The notes: generated from the letters alone by a model not told the origin. A stretch of 64,000 nucleotides of DNA from Rhizobiaceae bacterium (GCA_905339215.1 CAJPFN010000021.1:48058-112057), one strand, 5' to 3'. Shown: positions 9,725 to 19,353, counted from the first letter of the stretch. A program made the numbers and translations.

Positions 9725-10453
9725 TCAATGCCGGCCGCCTTCGAGATAGGCCGCGCGGACTTCCGGATCGGCGAGCAGTTGCGCGCCGCTGCCGCTCATC
9801 GTCACCCGGCCGTTGACCATCACGTAGCCGCGATTGGCGAGCTTGAGGGCGCCGAACGCGTTCTGCTCGACGAGGAAGACGGTGAGCCCCTGCGTCCGGT
9901 TCAGCTCGCGGATCGCGTCGAAGATCTGCTTGACGATTAGCGGCGCAAGACCGAGCGACGGCTCGTCGAGAAGCAGCAGCCGCGGCCGCGCCATCAAGGC
10001 GCGGCCGATGGACAGCATCTGCTGTTCGCCGCCCGACAGCGTGCCGCCGCGCTGCGCGATGCGTTCCTTCAGGCGCGGAAACAGCGTGAAGACCTTTTCC
10101 GCGTCCTCGTCGAAATACTTCAGATTGTCGAGACTCGCGCCCATCTGCAGGTTTTCCAGCACCGTCATGCGCGGGAAGATGCGCCGGCCTTCCGGTGACT
10201 GGGCGATGCGCATCCGCGCGATCTCGTGGGTCGGCATTTGCGTGATGTCGGTCCCGTCGAAGGTGATGCTGCCGGCGCGGGCGCGCGGATTGCCGAAGAT
10301 CGTCATCATCAGCGTCGACTTGCCGGCGCCGTTCGCACCGATCAGGGCGACGATCTCGCCCTGGCTTACTTCGACGTCGACACGGTCCAGCGCCCGGATG
10401 TTGCCGTAGAACGTCTCGACGCCCTGGACACGGAGAAGCGGAGTACCGGCCAT
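9725..10453 (-). CDS. livF: Branched-chain amino acid ABC transporter ATPase LivF
   Basis: A 242-residue ATPase subunit with Walker A GANGAGKST, signature LSGGEQQML, Walker B LLLLDEPS and the H-loop region (FLVEQN), the usual LivF set. The frame is open further upstream, but the ATG at 10453 overlaps the livG TGA stop (TGATG). It also gives the canonical N-terminus (MAGTPLLRVQGVETFYGNI), indicating translational coupling. It pairs with LivG to power import. Confidence 0.95.
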   Translation of the reverse strand: MAGTPLLRVQGVETFYGNIRALDRVDVEVSQGEIVALIGANGAGKSTLMMTIFGNPRARAGSITFDGTDITQMPTHEIARMRIAQSPEGRRIFPRMTVLENLQMGASLDNLKYFDEDAEKVFTLFPRLKERIAQRGGTLSGGEQQMLSIGRALMARPRLLLLDEPSLGLAPLIVKQIFDAIRELNRTQGLTVFLVEQNAFGALKLANRGYVMVNGRVTMSGSGAQLLADPEVRAAYLEGGRH

Positions 10454-11760
10454 CACTTGCGCCCTCCGCGCTTGTCTGCTCCACCCTTGGCGAGCGATTT
10501 TGCCTGGCCGACCCAATCCTCGCGGGCAATCCGGCCGTCGAAGGCCAAATATTCCTCGGCCGCCTTGATGTCGGACTTCTTCCATGCCGCGATCTGGTCG
10601 AAATGGAAAATCCCGTGTTCGTTGAGCTTGCGCTCGTTGACGGGGCCGATGCCCTTGATCAGCGTCAGCCTGTCCGGAGTCCCGCCGCGCGGTGCGGGCA
10701 GCGCGTTGGAGAGGGCGGACTTTGCCTTCTCGCGCTCCTCGACGATGCGGGCCCGCGAGGCCCCGGGGGACACCTTCACCAGTTCCGACCGATCGGCACC
10801 GTCACCGCTCTGCTCGATCGTGTCGGAGATCGGCCCCGCCATCATCGATGACGAGGGCGACGGTCCGTGGTCCGGATCGGGCTCGCCTTCGAGTTCGTGG
10901 ATGACGTGCTCGTCGCCGACCGCGGTCAGCACCTCTCCCACCTCCTCGTCATCGACGCCGAGATAGGCGGCGACGACGCGGGGATCGTTCTTCACGAACG
11001 TCGGGTCGCCGTCGGAGATCTTCCGGCCGTATTCGAGCACGACCACGTGGTCGGAGATCTGCATGACAACCGACATGTCGTGCTCGATGAGCAGGATCGA
11101 GGTGCCGGTGGTGTCCTTGATGTCGTTGAGCAGCGCGTTGAGCGCCAGCGACTCGCGCGGGTTGAGGCCCGCGGCGGGCTCGTCGAGGCAGAGCAGTTCG
11201 GGGCCGGTGCACATGGCGCGCGCGATTTCCAGCCGGCGCTGCGCGCCGTAAGGAAGGTCGCCCGCCGGATCGTCGGCGCGGTCGACGAGGTTCGCCTTCT
11301 CCAGCCAGTGCTCGGCCAGTTCGACCGATTCCCGCGACGCCCTTGCGTAGCCGCCGATGCCTACCAGGCCGAGTACGGTGAAGCCGGAGGCCTTCATGAG
11401 TCTATTGTGCTGGGCGACAAGAAGGTTTTCCAGGACCGTCATGCCGGAGAACAGACGGATGTTCTGGAATGTCCGCGCCACTTTCGCCTTGGCGGTGATC
11501 TGGAAGTCGGGCATCCGCTCCAGCAGGAACTGGGAGCCGTCGCGGCCGGTTAGCGTGATCATGCCTTCGCTCGGCTTGTAGAAACCGGTGATGCAGTTGA
11601 ACACGGTGGTCTTGCCGGCGCCGTTCGGGCCGATCAGCGCGGTGATCTCGCCCCGCCGGGCCTCGAAGCTCAGGTCGCCGATGGCGATCAGCCCGCCGAA
11701 CTTCATCGACAGGTGTTCGACCTTGAGGATGGGAGTGCTCATGTCAGTCGCCGCGCTCAT
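10453..11760 (-). CDS. livG: LivG-type ABC ATPase with C-terminal helix-hairpin-helix extension
   Basis: This is a 435-residue ATPase subunit. Residues 1-268 are an ordinary LivG domain (Walker A GPNGAGKTT, signature YGAQRRLEIARA, Walker B LLCLDEPAAGL). It then continues for about 165 residues: an acidic, Ser/Pro-rich linker (about 269-360) and a compact domain at about 366-422 (TLIKGIGPVNERKLNEHGIF, then FDQIAAW and GRIAREDWVGQAK). That domain matches, from memory, the HhH-like tail of rhizobial NuoE and alphaproteobacterial ribosomal protein L21. The start at 11760 overlaps the livM stop (TGATG); an upstream ATG at 11859 lies inside livM and is unlikely. Confidence 0.92.
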   Translation of the reverse strand: MSAATDMSTPILKVEHLSMKFGGLIAIGDLSFEARRGEITALIGPNGAGKTTVFNCITGFYKPSEGMITLTGRDGSQFLLERMPDFQITAKAKVARTFQNIRLFSGMTVLENLLVAQHNRLMKASGFTVLGLVGIGGYARASRESVELAEHWLEKANLVDRADDPAGDLPYGAQRRLEIARAMCTGPELLCLDEPAAGLNPRESLALNALLNDIKDTTGTSILLIEHDMSVVMQISDHVVVLEYGRKISDGDPTFVKNDPRVVAAYLGVDDEEVGEVLTAVGDEHVIHELEGEPDPDHGPSPSSSMMAGPISDTIEQSGDGADRSELVKVSPGASRARIVEEREKAKSALSNALPAPRGGTPDRLTLIKGIGPVNERKLNEHGIFHFDQIAAWKKSDIKAAEEYLAFDGRIAREDWVGQAKSLAKGGADKRGGRK

Positions 11761-13325
11761 CAGCCGTGACCTTCCTTGGTGAAGGAACCAGAGACAGCTT
11801 TCCGCTCGCGCAGGAACGCAGTGGGTTCGCGGCTGCCGACGAAACCGCGCGGCTTCCACAGCATCACGACCACCATGGCCATGCCGAACAGGAGCATGCG
11901 ATAGAGCTCAGGCGTGAAGTCCGCCCCGAAGATCTTCTTGAGGAACTCCATCTCGCGCAGGATCTCGGTGCCGCCGATCATCACCAGAGCGGCGATCGCG
12001 ATCCCGGGCAGGGAGCCCATGCCGCCGAGCACGACGATCGCCAGGATGATGGCCGACTCGAGGAAGACGAAGGATTCCGGGCTGACGAAGCCCTGACGGG
12101 CTGCGAAGAAGGCACCGGCGAAGCCGCCGAACATCGCGCCGATGGCGAAGGCCGTGAGCTTCGTGTTGGTGGTGTTGATACCGAGCGAGCGGCAGGCGAT
12201 TTCGTCCTCGCGCAGAGCCTCCCAGGCACGACCGACCGGCATGCGGCGCAGGCGCACCGTGACGAAGGCCGTCAGCAGCGCCAAGGCGAGGATCAGGTAG
12301 TAGAGGAAGATCTTGTAGTAGGCGCCCGACTGGGCGATGCCGAAGACCTTGGCGATGTAGTTCGGATCGGACACGTTGAACGTGAAGAAGCCGAAGAAAG
12401 AGACCTTCGGGATGCCGGAGATGCCCGCCGAGCCGTTGGTCACTTCGCGCCAGTTGATCAGCACCAGGCGAATGATCTCGCCGAAGGCGAGCGTAACGAT
12501 GGCGAGATAGTCGCCGCGCAGGCGCAGGACCGGGAAGCCGAGGATGACGCCCCAGAAGGCCGCCATGATGCCGGCCGCAGGAAGCAGGATCCAGAACGAC
12601 CAACCGTAGGTCGTTCCGAGCAGCGCGTAGGAGTATGCGCCGACCGCATAGAAGGCGACGTAGCCGAGGTCGAGCAGACCGGCCAGCCCGACCACGATAT
12701 TCAAGCCCCAAGCGAGCATCACGTAGATCAGGATCTGAATGCCGAAATTATCGACCCACTTCAGCGATCCCTGGAAGCCGAACACCGCAACGATCACAAT
12801 AGGATACAGGATCAACACCGTAATCGCGATGACCGCGAGGTTGGTGCGGATGAAGGCGCGGAAGGTGAAGAACAGCCAGGCCAGCGCGTAGATGATCGCC
12901 AGCGAGCGCGCCAGGCCGACATAGACCGACAGGTGCTCGCCGACGGCCACCTCGAACGCCGAACCGAACAGGAACAGGATTGCGGCGATGGCGATGGCGG
13001 CGACGAAGTAGGGAGCGCGGAAGAAGCGGATCGCGAAGCTGTCCGGGAGCAGGCCCGTCGCCTTGTCGACGATCTTCTGCCGCTCCATGAACGGCCGGAT
13101 GTAGGCCACCATGGCGAAGCGGACCACCATGACGAGGCCGACGACGATGGCGAGCAGGCCCCATCGCTGGACGAGGATGAGCTCGTTGCGGATGTTCTGG
13201 TCGGTCTTCAATCCGATCAGAAGGACGAACAGCCCGAATGCGATGATGCCGGCGTAGAAAGCTTCGCGCAGTGCGCGGGACGTCAGGTCGCCGTTTCCGG
13301 CGGCGGGTGCGGGTGTGGTGGCCAT
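11760..13325 (-). CDS. livM: Branched-chain amino acid ABC transporter permease LivM
   Basis: A 521-residue inner-membrane permease. The C-terminal two thirds is the BPD_transp_2 domain (AWGLNIVVGLAGLLDLGYVA; EAA-like loop GRAWEALREDEIACRSLGIN). The N-terminal part is longer than in E. coli LivM and adds several hydrophobic segments (about residues 20-170), as is common in rhizobial homologues. It lies between livH (4 bp upstream) and livG (overlapping), all minus strand. Confidence 0.94.
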   Translation of the reverse strand: MATTPAPAAGNGDLTSRALREAFYAGIIAFGLFVLLIGLKTDQNIRNELILVQRWGLLAIVVGLVMVVRFAMVAYIRPFMERQKIVDKATGLLPDSFAIRFFRAPYFVAAIAIAAILFLFGSAFEVAVGEHLSVYVGLARSLAIIYALAWLFFTFRAFIRTNLAVIAITVLILYPIVIVAVFGFQGSLKWVDNFGIQILIYVMLAWGLNIVVGLAGLLDLGYVAFYAVGAYSYALLGTTYGWSFWILLPAAGIMAAFWGVILGFPVLRLRGDYLAIVTLAFGEIIRLVLINWREVTNGSAGISGIPKVSFFGFFTFNVSDPNYIAKVFGIAQSGAYYKIFLYYLILALALLTAFVTVRLRRMPVGRAWEALREDEIACRSLGINTTNTKLTAFAIGAMFGGFAGAFFAARQGFVSPESFVFLESAIILAIVVLGGMGSLPGIAIAALVMIGGTEILREMEFLKKIFGADFTPELYRMLLFGMAMVVVMLWKPRGFVGSREPTAFLRERKAVSGSFTKEGHG

Positions 13326-13329
13326 GGCG

Positions 13330-14232
<903 letters not shown>

Positions 14233-14560
14233 GTGTAGACGGCTCCCCTGGGAATGTCGCCTTTCGGTCGCATTCCTTCGCTAAATTCCCCTAGTCCTAA
14301 AGTTTCGGGCCCGGATTGCAACGGCCTTTTTCCGCCGCCGCACGTCGCAGCAAAACCCCGCCGGCTCCCCTTTCGCCGTGTCGCGTTTCCGCTGGACTAG
14401 GGCGGAAACTATCATTGGCCCAACGCAATGTCTTTGCCTTGCGCGCGCTATTTTCGATCCCTTTTCGAAGGGTTCGCCGCCACATTTGCATTACGCGGGG
14501 ATTCCTTGCGTCGTCTCCATACCTGCGGCGAAATAATGTCTAGACATAAACGTCGCACTT
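14233..14560. promoter_or_regulatory. Intergenic region carrying the liv promoter and a 12-bp palindrome
   Basis: This 328-bp region lies between livH and the hydroxyproline epimerase gene, both on the minus strand. It must hold the liv promoter, though no clear -35/-10 pair stands out. A perfect palindrome ATGTCTAGACAT is at 14536-14547, right after the epimerase stop codon. A small hairpin CCCTT-TTCG-AAGGG lies near 14460. No open frame here looks real. Confidence 0.45.
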
Positions 14561-15562
14561 TCACGCCACGACGAAGCCGTGGGCGAAGGGATCGCGCCCG
14601 TCGATGAAGATCGTATTCAGGCCCGTCATGCGCGCCCAGCCACCGATTGAAGGCACGATCGCCGGCTTGCCGCCGACCGTGGTTTCGCCCTCCACGCGGC
14701 CACGGAAGAGCGAGCCGATAATCGATTCGTGGACGAAGCCGTCGCCGGCCTTCAACTGCCCCTTGGCGTGAAGCTGCGCCATGCGCGCCGAGGTACCCGT
14801 ACCGCAGGGCGAGCGGTCGATCGCCTTGTCACCGTAGAAGACGGCGTTGCGCGCGTCGGCTTCGGCGTGGCGCGGCGCCCCGGTCCACAGCATGTGGGTC
14901 AGGCGATTGATCGACGGGTTTTCGGGATGGACGAAGCTGTACTTCTCGTTCAGCCGCCGCCGCACAACGGGGCTCCAGGCGATGAGGTCGCCGGCCGAAT
15001 GGTCGGCGATGTCGCGAAAATTCTTCTGCGGATCGACGATGGCGTAGAAATTGCCGCCATAGGCGACGTCGACGGTGATCTCGCCGAGCGTCGGGCATTC
15101 CACGGTCAGCCCTTCGGCGTACAGGAACGACGGCACATTGGTGATGCGCACCTCCTCGACATGGTCGCCTTCCTGCCGGTACTCGGCGACGACCAGGCCC
15201 GCCGGCGTGTCGAGCCTGAGCATGCCGGGCGTCTTCGGCCGCACCAGACCATGCTCGATCGCCATGGTCACCGTGCCGATCGTGCCGTGGCCGCACATCG
15301 GCAGGCAGCCGGACGTCTCGATGAACAGGATGGCGACGTCGCAGTCCGGCCGCGTCGGCGGGTAGAGGATCGATCCGGACATGACGTCATGGCCGCGCGG
15401 CTCGAACATGAGGCCGGTGCGGATCCAGTCGAACTCGGCGAGAAAGTGGGCGCGGCGCTCCATCATGGTGGCGCCCTCGAGCAGCGGGCCACCGCCGGCG
15501 ACGAGGCGAACCGGATTGCCGCAGGTGTGACCGTCGATGCAGAAGAACGAATGACGGGCCAT
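14561..15562 (-). CDS. hypE: 4-hydroxyproline 2-epimerase (proline racemase family)
   Basis: A 333-residue proline racemase family enzyme that probably converts trans-4-hydroxy-L-proline to cis-4-hydroxy-D-proline, the first step of hydroxyproline use. Both catalytic cysteines are present: C90 in LPMCGHGTIG and C253 in RSPCGTGTSA. The Cys/Cys pair indicates an epimerase/racemase rather than the Ser- or Thr-containing trans-3-hydroxyproline dehydratases. The neighbouring dehydrogenase and DapA-like deaminase genes favour hydroxyproline over proline as substrate. It is the last gene of the operon. Confidence 0.92.
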   Translation of the reverse strand: MARHSFFCIDGHTCGNPVRLVAGGGPLLEGATMMERRAHFLAEFDWIRTGLMFEPRGHDVMSGSILYPPTRPDCDVAILFIETSGCLPMCGHGTIGTVTMAIEHGLVRPKTPGMLRLDTPAGLVVAEYRQEGDHVEEVRITNVPSFLYAEGLTVECPTLGEITVDVAYGGNFYAIVDPQKNFRDIADHSAGDLIAWSPVVRRRLNEKYSFVHPENPSINRLTHMLWTGAPRHAEADARNAVFYGDKAIDRSPCGTGTSARMAQLHAKGQLKAGDGFVHESIIGSLFRGRVEGETTVGGKPAIVPSIGGWARMTGLNTIFIDGRDPFAHGFVVA

Positions 15563-15577
15563 GACGGTGACCTCCGG

Positions 15578-16831
15578 TCAGAAGCGTTGCGGAGAAAAAG
15601 GAACGAGCGGGACTGCCGCCGGCCGGTTGAGCAGGAGGTCGCGCACCAGTCGCCCGGTGGCAGCCGCCTGGGTCAGGCCGAGGTGGCCGTGGCCAAAGGC
15701 GTAGACGACGTTTCCGCTCGCGCGGGAGCGGCCGATCACCGGCAGAGAGTCGGGCAGCGAGGGCCGATAGCCCATCCATTCGCGCCCGCCCGCCGGTTCG
15801 AGTCCAGGCAGAAATCGCTTCGCCTTCTCCAGCATGGCGCGCGAACGGGCGTAGTTGGGCGGGCGGTCGAGCCCGCCGAGCTCGACGGCGCCGCCGATGC
15901 GCAGCCCCGTCGCCAGCGGCGTGATGACGAAGCCGTGGTTCGGGAAGACGAGCTGGCGGCGGACGTCGAAGGCGCTCGATGGCAACGTCGTGTTGTAGCC
16001 GCGCTCGGTCTCGAGCGGGATGCGGTCGCCAAGGCCACGCGCCAGGAAATGCGACCACGCGCCGGCGGCGACGACCGCGCGGCCGGCCTCCAGCTTTATA
16101 CCCCCTTCGAGCATTGCCGCGACGCCAGCCAACGACGGCTGGACAGCGGCGACGCGCCCGTGGACGAAGCGCGCGCCCATGGTCTCGGCATAGGCCCACA
16201 GTGCCTTGCCGAGCAGCATCGGATCGGCGACGTTCTTCCATTCGGGCACGAAGGTGCCGCGGACGAAGGCCGGCGAAAGGCCCGGCTGGTAGTCCGCCAG
16301 TTCGTCGCGATCGAGGTGCCGGAAGGCGACGCCGAAGCGTTCGCGCGCCGCCCAGCCGGGCAGCGACGCCGTGAACTCCGCCTCGCTCTCGTAAAGTTCG
16401 AGCGAGCCGTACTCGCGCAGCATTGCGCGGCTCCCGGAACGATCGAAGAGCCCGTTCCATTCCCGCTCGGCAAGCTTCATCATCGAAGCCTGCGCGGTGA
16501 GGCTTGCCTCGTAGCGGCCCGGCCGACCGGCCATCACGAAGCGGATCAGCCAGGGCGTCAGCTTCGGCAGGTAGGCAGGCGGGATCGCCAGCGGCCCGAG
16601 CGGATCGGCGAGCCATTTCGGCACCTGCCGGCCCATGCCCTTGTGCGCCATCGGCAGTATGTCGGTGAAGGCGAGTGCGGCAGCGTTGCCCGAACTCGTC
16701 TCCTCGCAGATGCCCGTTCGGTCGACGACGACGACCTTTCGTCCCGCCTCGGCGAGGGAGACTGCCGCGCAAATCCCGACGATGCCCGCGCCGACGACCA
16801 CGACGTCGGCCCTCTCCTTGCCTTTCTTCAC
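15578..16831 (-). CDS. hypO: D-hydroxyproline dehydrogenase (DadA-like FAD oxidoreductase)
   Basis: This 417-residue DAO-family flavoprotein has the N-terminal FAD-binding dinucleotide fold VVVVGAGIVGICAAVSLAEA and a family C-terminus (GHGHLGLTQAAATGRLVRDL). It resembles D-amino acid dehydrogenase small subunits. Placed between the epimerase and the DapA-like deaminase, it most likely oxidises cis-4-hydroxy-D-proline to pyrroline-4-hydroxy-2-carboxylate, passing electrons to the respiratory chain. A plain D-amino acid dehydrogenase is the alternative. It starts 55 bp after the deaminase stop. Confidence 0.87.
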   Translation of the reverse strand: MKKGKERADVVVVGAGIVGICAAVSLAEAGRKVVVVDRTGICEETSSGNAAALAFTDILPMAHKGMGRQVPKWLADPLGPLAIPPAYLPKLTPWLIRFVMAGRPGRYEASLTAQASMMKLAEREWNGLFDRSGSRAMLREYGSLELYESEAEFTASLPGWAARERFGVAFRHLDRDELADYQPGLSPAFVRGTFVPEWKNVADPMLLGKALWAYAETMGARFVHGRVAAVQPSLAGVAAMLEGGIKLEAGRAVVAAGAWSHFLARGLGDRIPLETERGYNTTLPSSAFDVRRQLVFPNHGFVITPLATGLRIGGAVELGGLDRPPNYARSRAMLEKAKRFLPGLEPAGGREWMGYRPSLPDSLPVIGRSRASGNVVYAFGHGHLGLTQAAATGRLVRDLLLNRPAAVPLVPFSPQRF

Positions 16832-16886
16832 TCTGTCACCCGCGACATGCTGTCATTCCGCCACTGTCCCTGTTGGTCAGCCCCTA

Positions 16887-17780
16887 TCAGAATGCGGGAA
16901 GCGAGGGCCGGACGGCAAGCGCATCGCGGATGACCTTCTCCACCGCCGCGCGGCGCTCGCCGGAAAGCGGCTGTCGCGGCATGCGCACGCGGTCGTTGCT
17001 GCCGATCGCATGGACCTCGGCGAGCTTGATGTTCTGCACCAGGTAGGTCGAAACATCGAGGTCGAGCAGCGGCCGGAACCAGCGGTAGATCGCCAGCGCC
17101 TCGTCGAGGCGGCCCTGCTTCATCAACTGGTAGATCGCCACGGTCTCCCTCGGAAAGGCGGTAACCAGGCCGGCGACCCAGCCGATGGCGCCGACGCAGA
17201 GCGCCTCGTAGGCGAGATTGTCGACGCCGGTGAAGAGGTCGTAGCGGCTGCCCAGCCGGTTGATGATCTCGGTCGAGCGGCGGATGTCGTCGGAGGATTC
17301 CTTGACCGCGACGAAGCGGCCGTCGCTCGCCAGTTCCTCCATGATGTCGACGGTCACATCGACGCGATAGGCCAGGCGATTGGAATAGATCATCACAGGC
17401 AGGTCACCCGCCGCGGCGACGGCGCGCAGGGCGTCGGCCGTCTCCTGCGGGTTGGTGTGGTAGATCGGGCTCGGCACGACCATCAGCCCGTCGGCGCCGG
17501 CCTTGGCCGCGCGCCTGGCGAGCGACGTCGCGTCCCGAGTCGCAGCCTCGTTGACGGTCAGCAGCACCGGCTTGCCGCCGGCGACTTTGCGCGCCGTGGC
17601 GAAGACTTCGAGCTTCTCGTCATGGCTGAGCATGGGTCCTTCGCCCAGCGACCCGCAGACGATGAGGCCGTCGCATCCCGCGTCCATCTGCAGGGCGAAA
17701 CAGCGCTCCATCTCGGCATGGTCGAGCCGGTCGTCGGGGGTGAACTTGGTGGTGACCGCGGGAATGACGCCAGACCACAT
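16887..17780 (-). CDS. hypD: Pyrroline-4-hydroxy-2-carboxylate deaminase (DapA family)
   Basis: A 297-residue member of the dihydrodipicolinate synthase/N-acetylneuraminate lyase family. The Schiff-base lysine is K160 (FVAVKESSDD), the catalytic tyrosine is Y132 (MIYSNRLAYR), and the GTTGE-like loop reads GSLGEGPML. In hydroxyproline clusters this family deaminates the cyclic imine to alpha-ketoglutarate semialdehyde. It is first in the operon, divergent from the GntR gene, behind an AAGGAG ribosome binding site. The semialdehyde dehydrogenase that would finish the pathway is not in this cluster. Confidence 0.87.
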   Translation of the reverse strand: MWSGVIPAVTTKFTPDDRLDHAEMERCFALQMDAGCDGLIVCGSLGEGPMLSHDEKLEVFATARKVAGGKPVLLTVNEAATRDATSLARRAAKAGADGLMVVPSPIYHTNPQETADALRAVAAAGDLPVMIYSNRLAYRVDVTVDIMEELASDGRFVAVKESSDDIRRSTEIINRLGSRYDLFTGVDNLAYEALCVGAIGWVAGLVTAFPRETVAIYQLMKQGRLDEALAIYRWFRPLLDLDVSTYLVQNIKLAEVHAIGSNDRVRMPRQPLSGERRAAVEKVIRDALAVRPSLPAF

Positions 17781-17792
17781 GTGAGTTTCTCC

Positions 17793-17861
17793 TTGTGATA
17801 TATCACCTGTATATCTATATTCCGTTCAGGCGTCAATCCGAAAAACGCATCTGATATATCA
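17793..17861. promoter_or_regulatory. Divergent hyp/GntR promoters with two TGATATATCA operators
   Basis: TGATATATCA occurs twice as a perfect palindrome, at 17796-17805 (within GTGATATATCAC, 17795-17806) and at 17852-17861. Minus-strand promoter: TTGACG (17836-17831), 17-bp spacer, TATACA (17813-17808), placing +1 inside the first operator. Plus-strand promoter for the GntR gene: TTGTGA (17793-17798), 17-bp spacer, TATATT (17816-17821), with the same operator on its -35. The arrangement fits autorepression plus repression of the catabolic operon, relieved by a pathway metabolite. Confidence 0.7.
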
Positions 17862-17879
17862 ACGTGGGCTCCGGACGAT

Positions 17880-18542
17880 ATGGACCAGATTTCGAGCGAA
17901 AGGGAGGCCGGCGAACCGGCGGCAGTCCGCGCCTATCGGGCGCTTGAGCGCATGATCGTTACCCTGGACCTCGCCCCTGGCAGCGTTACGACCGAGGGTG
18001 CGTTGATCGACCGCGTCGGCCTCGGCCGCACGCCGGTGCGCGAGGCGATCCAGCGACTGTCGTGGGAAGGGTTGATGTCGGTTCGGCCGCGCGCCGGCCT
18101 GGCGATCGCACCGCTGGAGAGCGGCGACTGGGCGAAGATCATCGACGCAAGGCGCGGCGTCGAGGTGCTTCTGGCACGCTCGGCGGCGCGCTGGCTCACG
18201 GCGGAAGCGGTCGTAGCGCTGGAGAGCGCGGCGCGCGCTATGCACGACGCGGTCGTCGCGGGCGACGTCGGCAGTTTTCTCGAAGCCGACAAGTCGCTGG
18301 ACGAGGCGGTCGCGCTGGCCGCGGACAACCGCTTTGCCGCGCAACTCGCCGCGCCGCTGCAGACCCACAGCCGGCGCTTCTGGTATCGCTATCGCGGCCG
18401 CGACGGCCTCGCGGAAGCCGCCGGCCACCACGTCGCCCTGATCCAGGCGATCCTGGCACGCGACGAGGACGCAGCCGGCGCCGAGGCCGACCGTCTGATG
18501 ACCCTTTTGCGCTCTCACGCGCGCACCGCCGCCGGCTGGTGA
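17880..18542 (+). CDS. hypR: GntR family regulator (FCD/FadR subfamily) of hydroxyproline catabolism
   Basis: A 220-residue regulator with an N-terminal winged helix (about 15-80; VTTEGALIDRVGLGRTPVRE) and a C-terminal all-helical FCD ligand-binding domain (about 90-215; RRGVEVLLARSA, then HHVALIQAILARD). It is divergent from the hydroxyproline operon with two identical palindromes between. By position and family it is the operon's regulator, probably a repressor as in known HypR systems. The assignment to hydroxyproline is inferred from context. Confidence 0.88.
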   Translation: MDQISSEREAGEPAAVRAYRALERMIVTLDLAPGSVTTEGALIDRVGLGRTPVREAIQRLSWEGLMSVRPRAGLAIAPLESGDWAKIIDARRGVEVLLARSAARWLTAEAVVALESAARAMHDAVVAGDVGSFLEADKSLDEAVALAADNRFAAQLAAPLQTHSRRFWYRYRGRDGLAEAAGHHVALIQAILARDEDAAGAEADRLMTLLRSHARTAAGW

Positions 18543-18679
18543 AACAAGCGGAGCGCGGCGGCAGCCCCGCCGCCCGTGGCTCGGGAAACCAGCTGGGCAC
18601 CGGCATCTGGTTCGCCGCAAGGCAGTGACAGCCTTGGATCGGTCCGCCATCGCGTCTCCAGCGGCGCCATCGAACGGTT

Positions 18680-19273
18680 TCATCTGTCTGCGCCTTCGCA
18701 GGGCGGCAGTTTCGCGAGCGCGTCCTCCGGCAGGAGCTTCCTCAGATTCATCGACGACACGCGGAAATACTCCTCATCCGGCTTGGTGCGCATGTAGATG
18801 TCGACGACGAGAGCGCCGGGATTGATGACGCCGTCGCGGCAGCCGCCGCCGATCGTCACCGTCAGGCTGCCGCCACCCGCGTTCCTGCTGGTTGCTGCGA
18901 CGGTGCGGGCCTTTGCCTGCGCCGCGACGAGCCGAGGTACGTCGGCCTTGGCGACGCGGGCTATCTGGATCCGTTCGAAGGAAGGGCTGGCCGGTACGCC
19001 GGCGGCGTTCTCGCCGGTGACGATTTCGAGCGGCAGCTTCTCGTCGATCGGGTCATGGGGGGCGGATGCATCCATGGTGAAATGCAGCATCACGTCGCCG
19101 GTTCGGAGCTTGAGCGGAACCGGCATGACCGCCGCGACGCTCACCTGATCCGCGGCGACTTCCAGCGGGTCGAGGCCGGCCAGCTTGTTGACCGCAGTCG
19201 GACTGAGCGAGGCGCAGGCGGATAGGGACAGAAGCCCGGACAACGCGGCAGTGAAATGTAGGTGAAGGGACAC
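18680..19273 (-). CDS. Predicted lipoprotein of unknown function
   Basis: A 197-residue protein with a lipoprotein signal ending in LSAC (C20), so it is probably anchored in the outer or inner membrane facing the periplasm. I do not recognise a domain. The mature part is mixed alpha/beta in character with a Gly-rich stretch (GGGSLTVTIGGG) and no membrane helices. It is divergent from the DUF2975/XRE pair and shares a short AT-rich intergenic region with it. Signal, codon usage and composition support a real gene. Confidence 0.72.
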   Translation of the reverse strand: MSLHLHFTAALSGLLSLSACASLSPTAVNKLAGLDPLEVAADQVSVAAVMPVPLKLRTGDVMLHFTMDASAPHDPIDEKLPLEIVTGENAAGVPASPSFERIQIARVAKADVPRLVAAQAKARTVAATSRNAGGGSLTVTIGGGCRDGVINPGALVVDIYMRTKPDEEYFRVSSMNLRKLLPEDALAKLPPCEGADR

Positions 19274-19287
19274 GATATCCTCATATG

Positions 19288-19321
19288 ATCGTTTGACATA
19301 TTGAAATTATCGTTTTACATT
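19288..19321 (+). promoter_or_regulatory. Strong promoter overlapped by direct repeats (DUF2975/XRE operon)
   Basis: TTGACA (19293-19298), 17-bp spacer, TACATT (19316-19321) is a near-consensus promoter. Direct repeats ATCGTTTGACAT (19288-19299) and ATCGTTTTACAT (19309-19320) match at 11 of 12 positions. They are spaced exactly 21 bp, two helical turns, and cover both promoter elements. This is a plausible autoregulatory operator for the XRE protein encoded second in the operon. Confidence 0.6.
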
Positions 19322-19353
19322 AATTCCGCAAGCAAATATTGAGGAGCCCGCGT

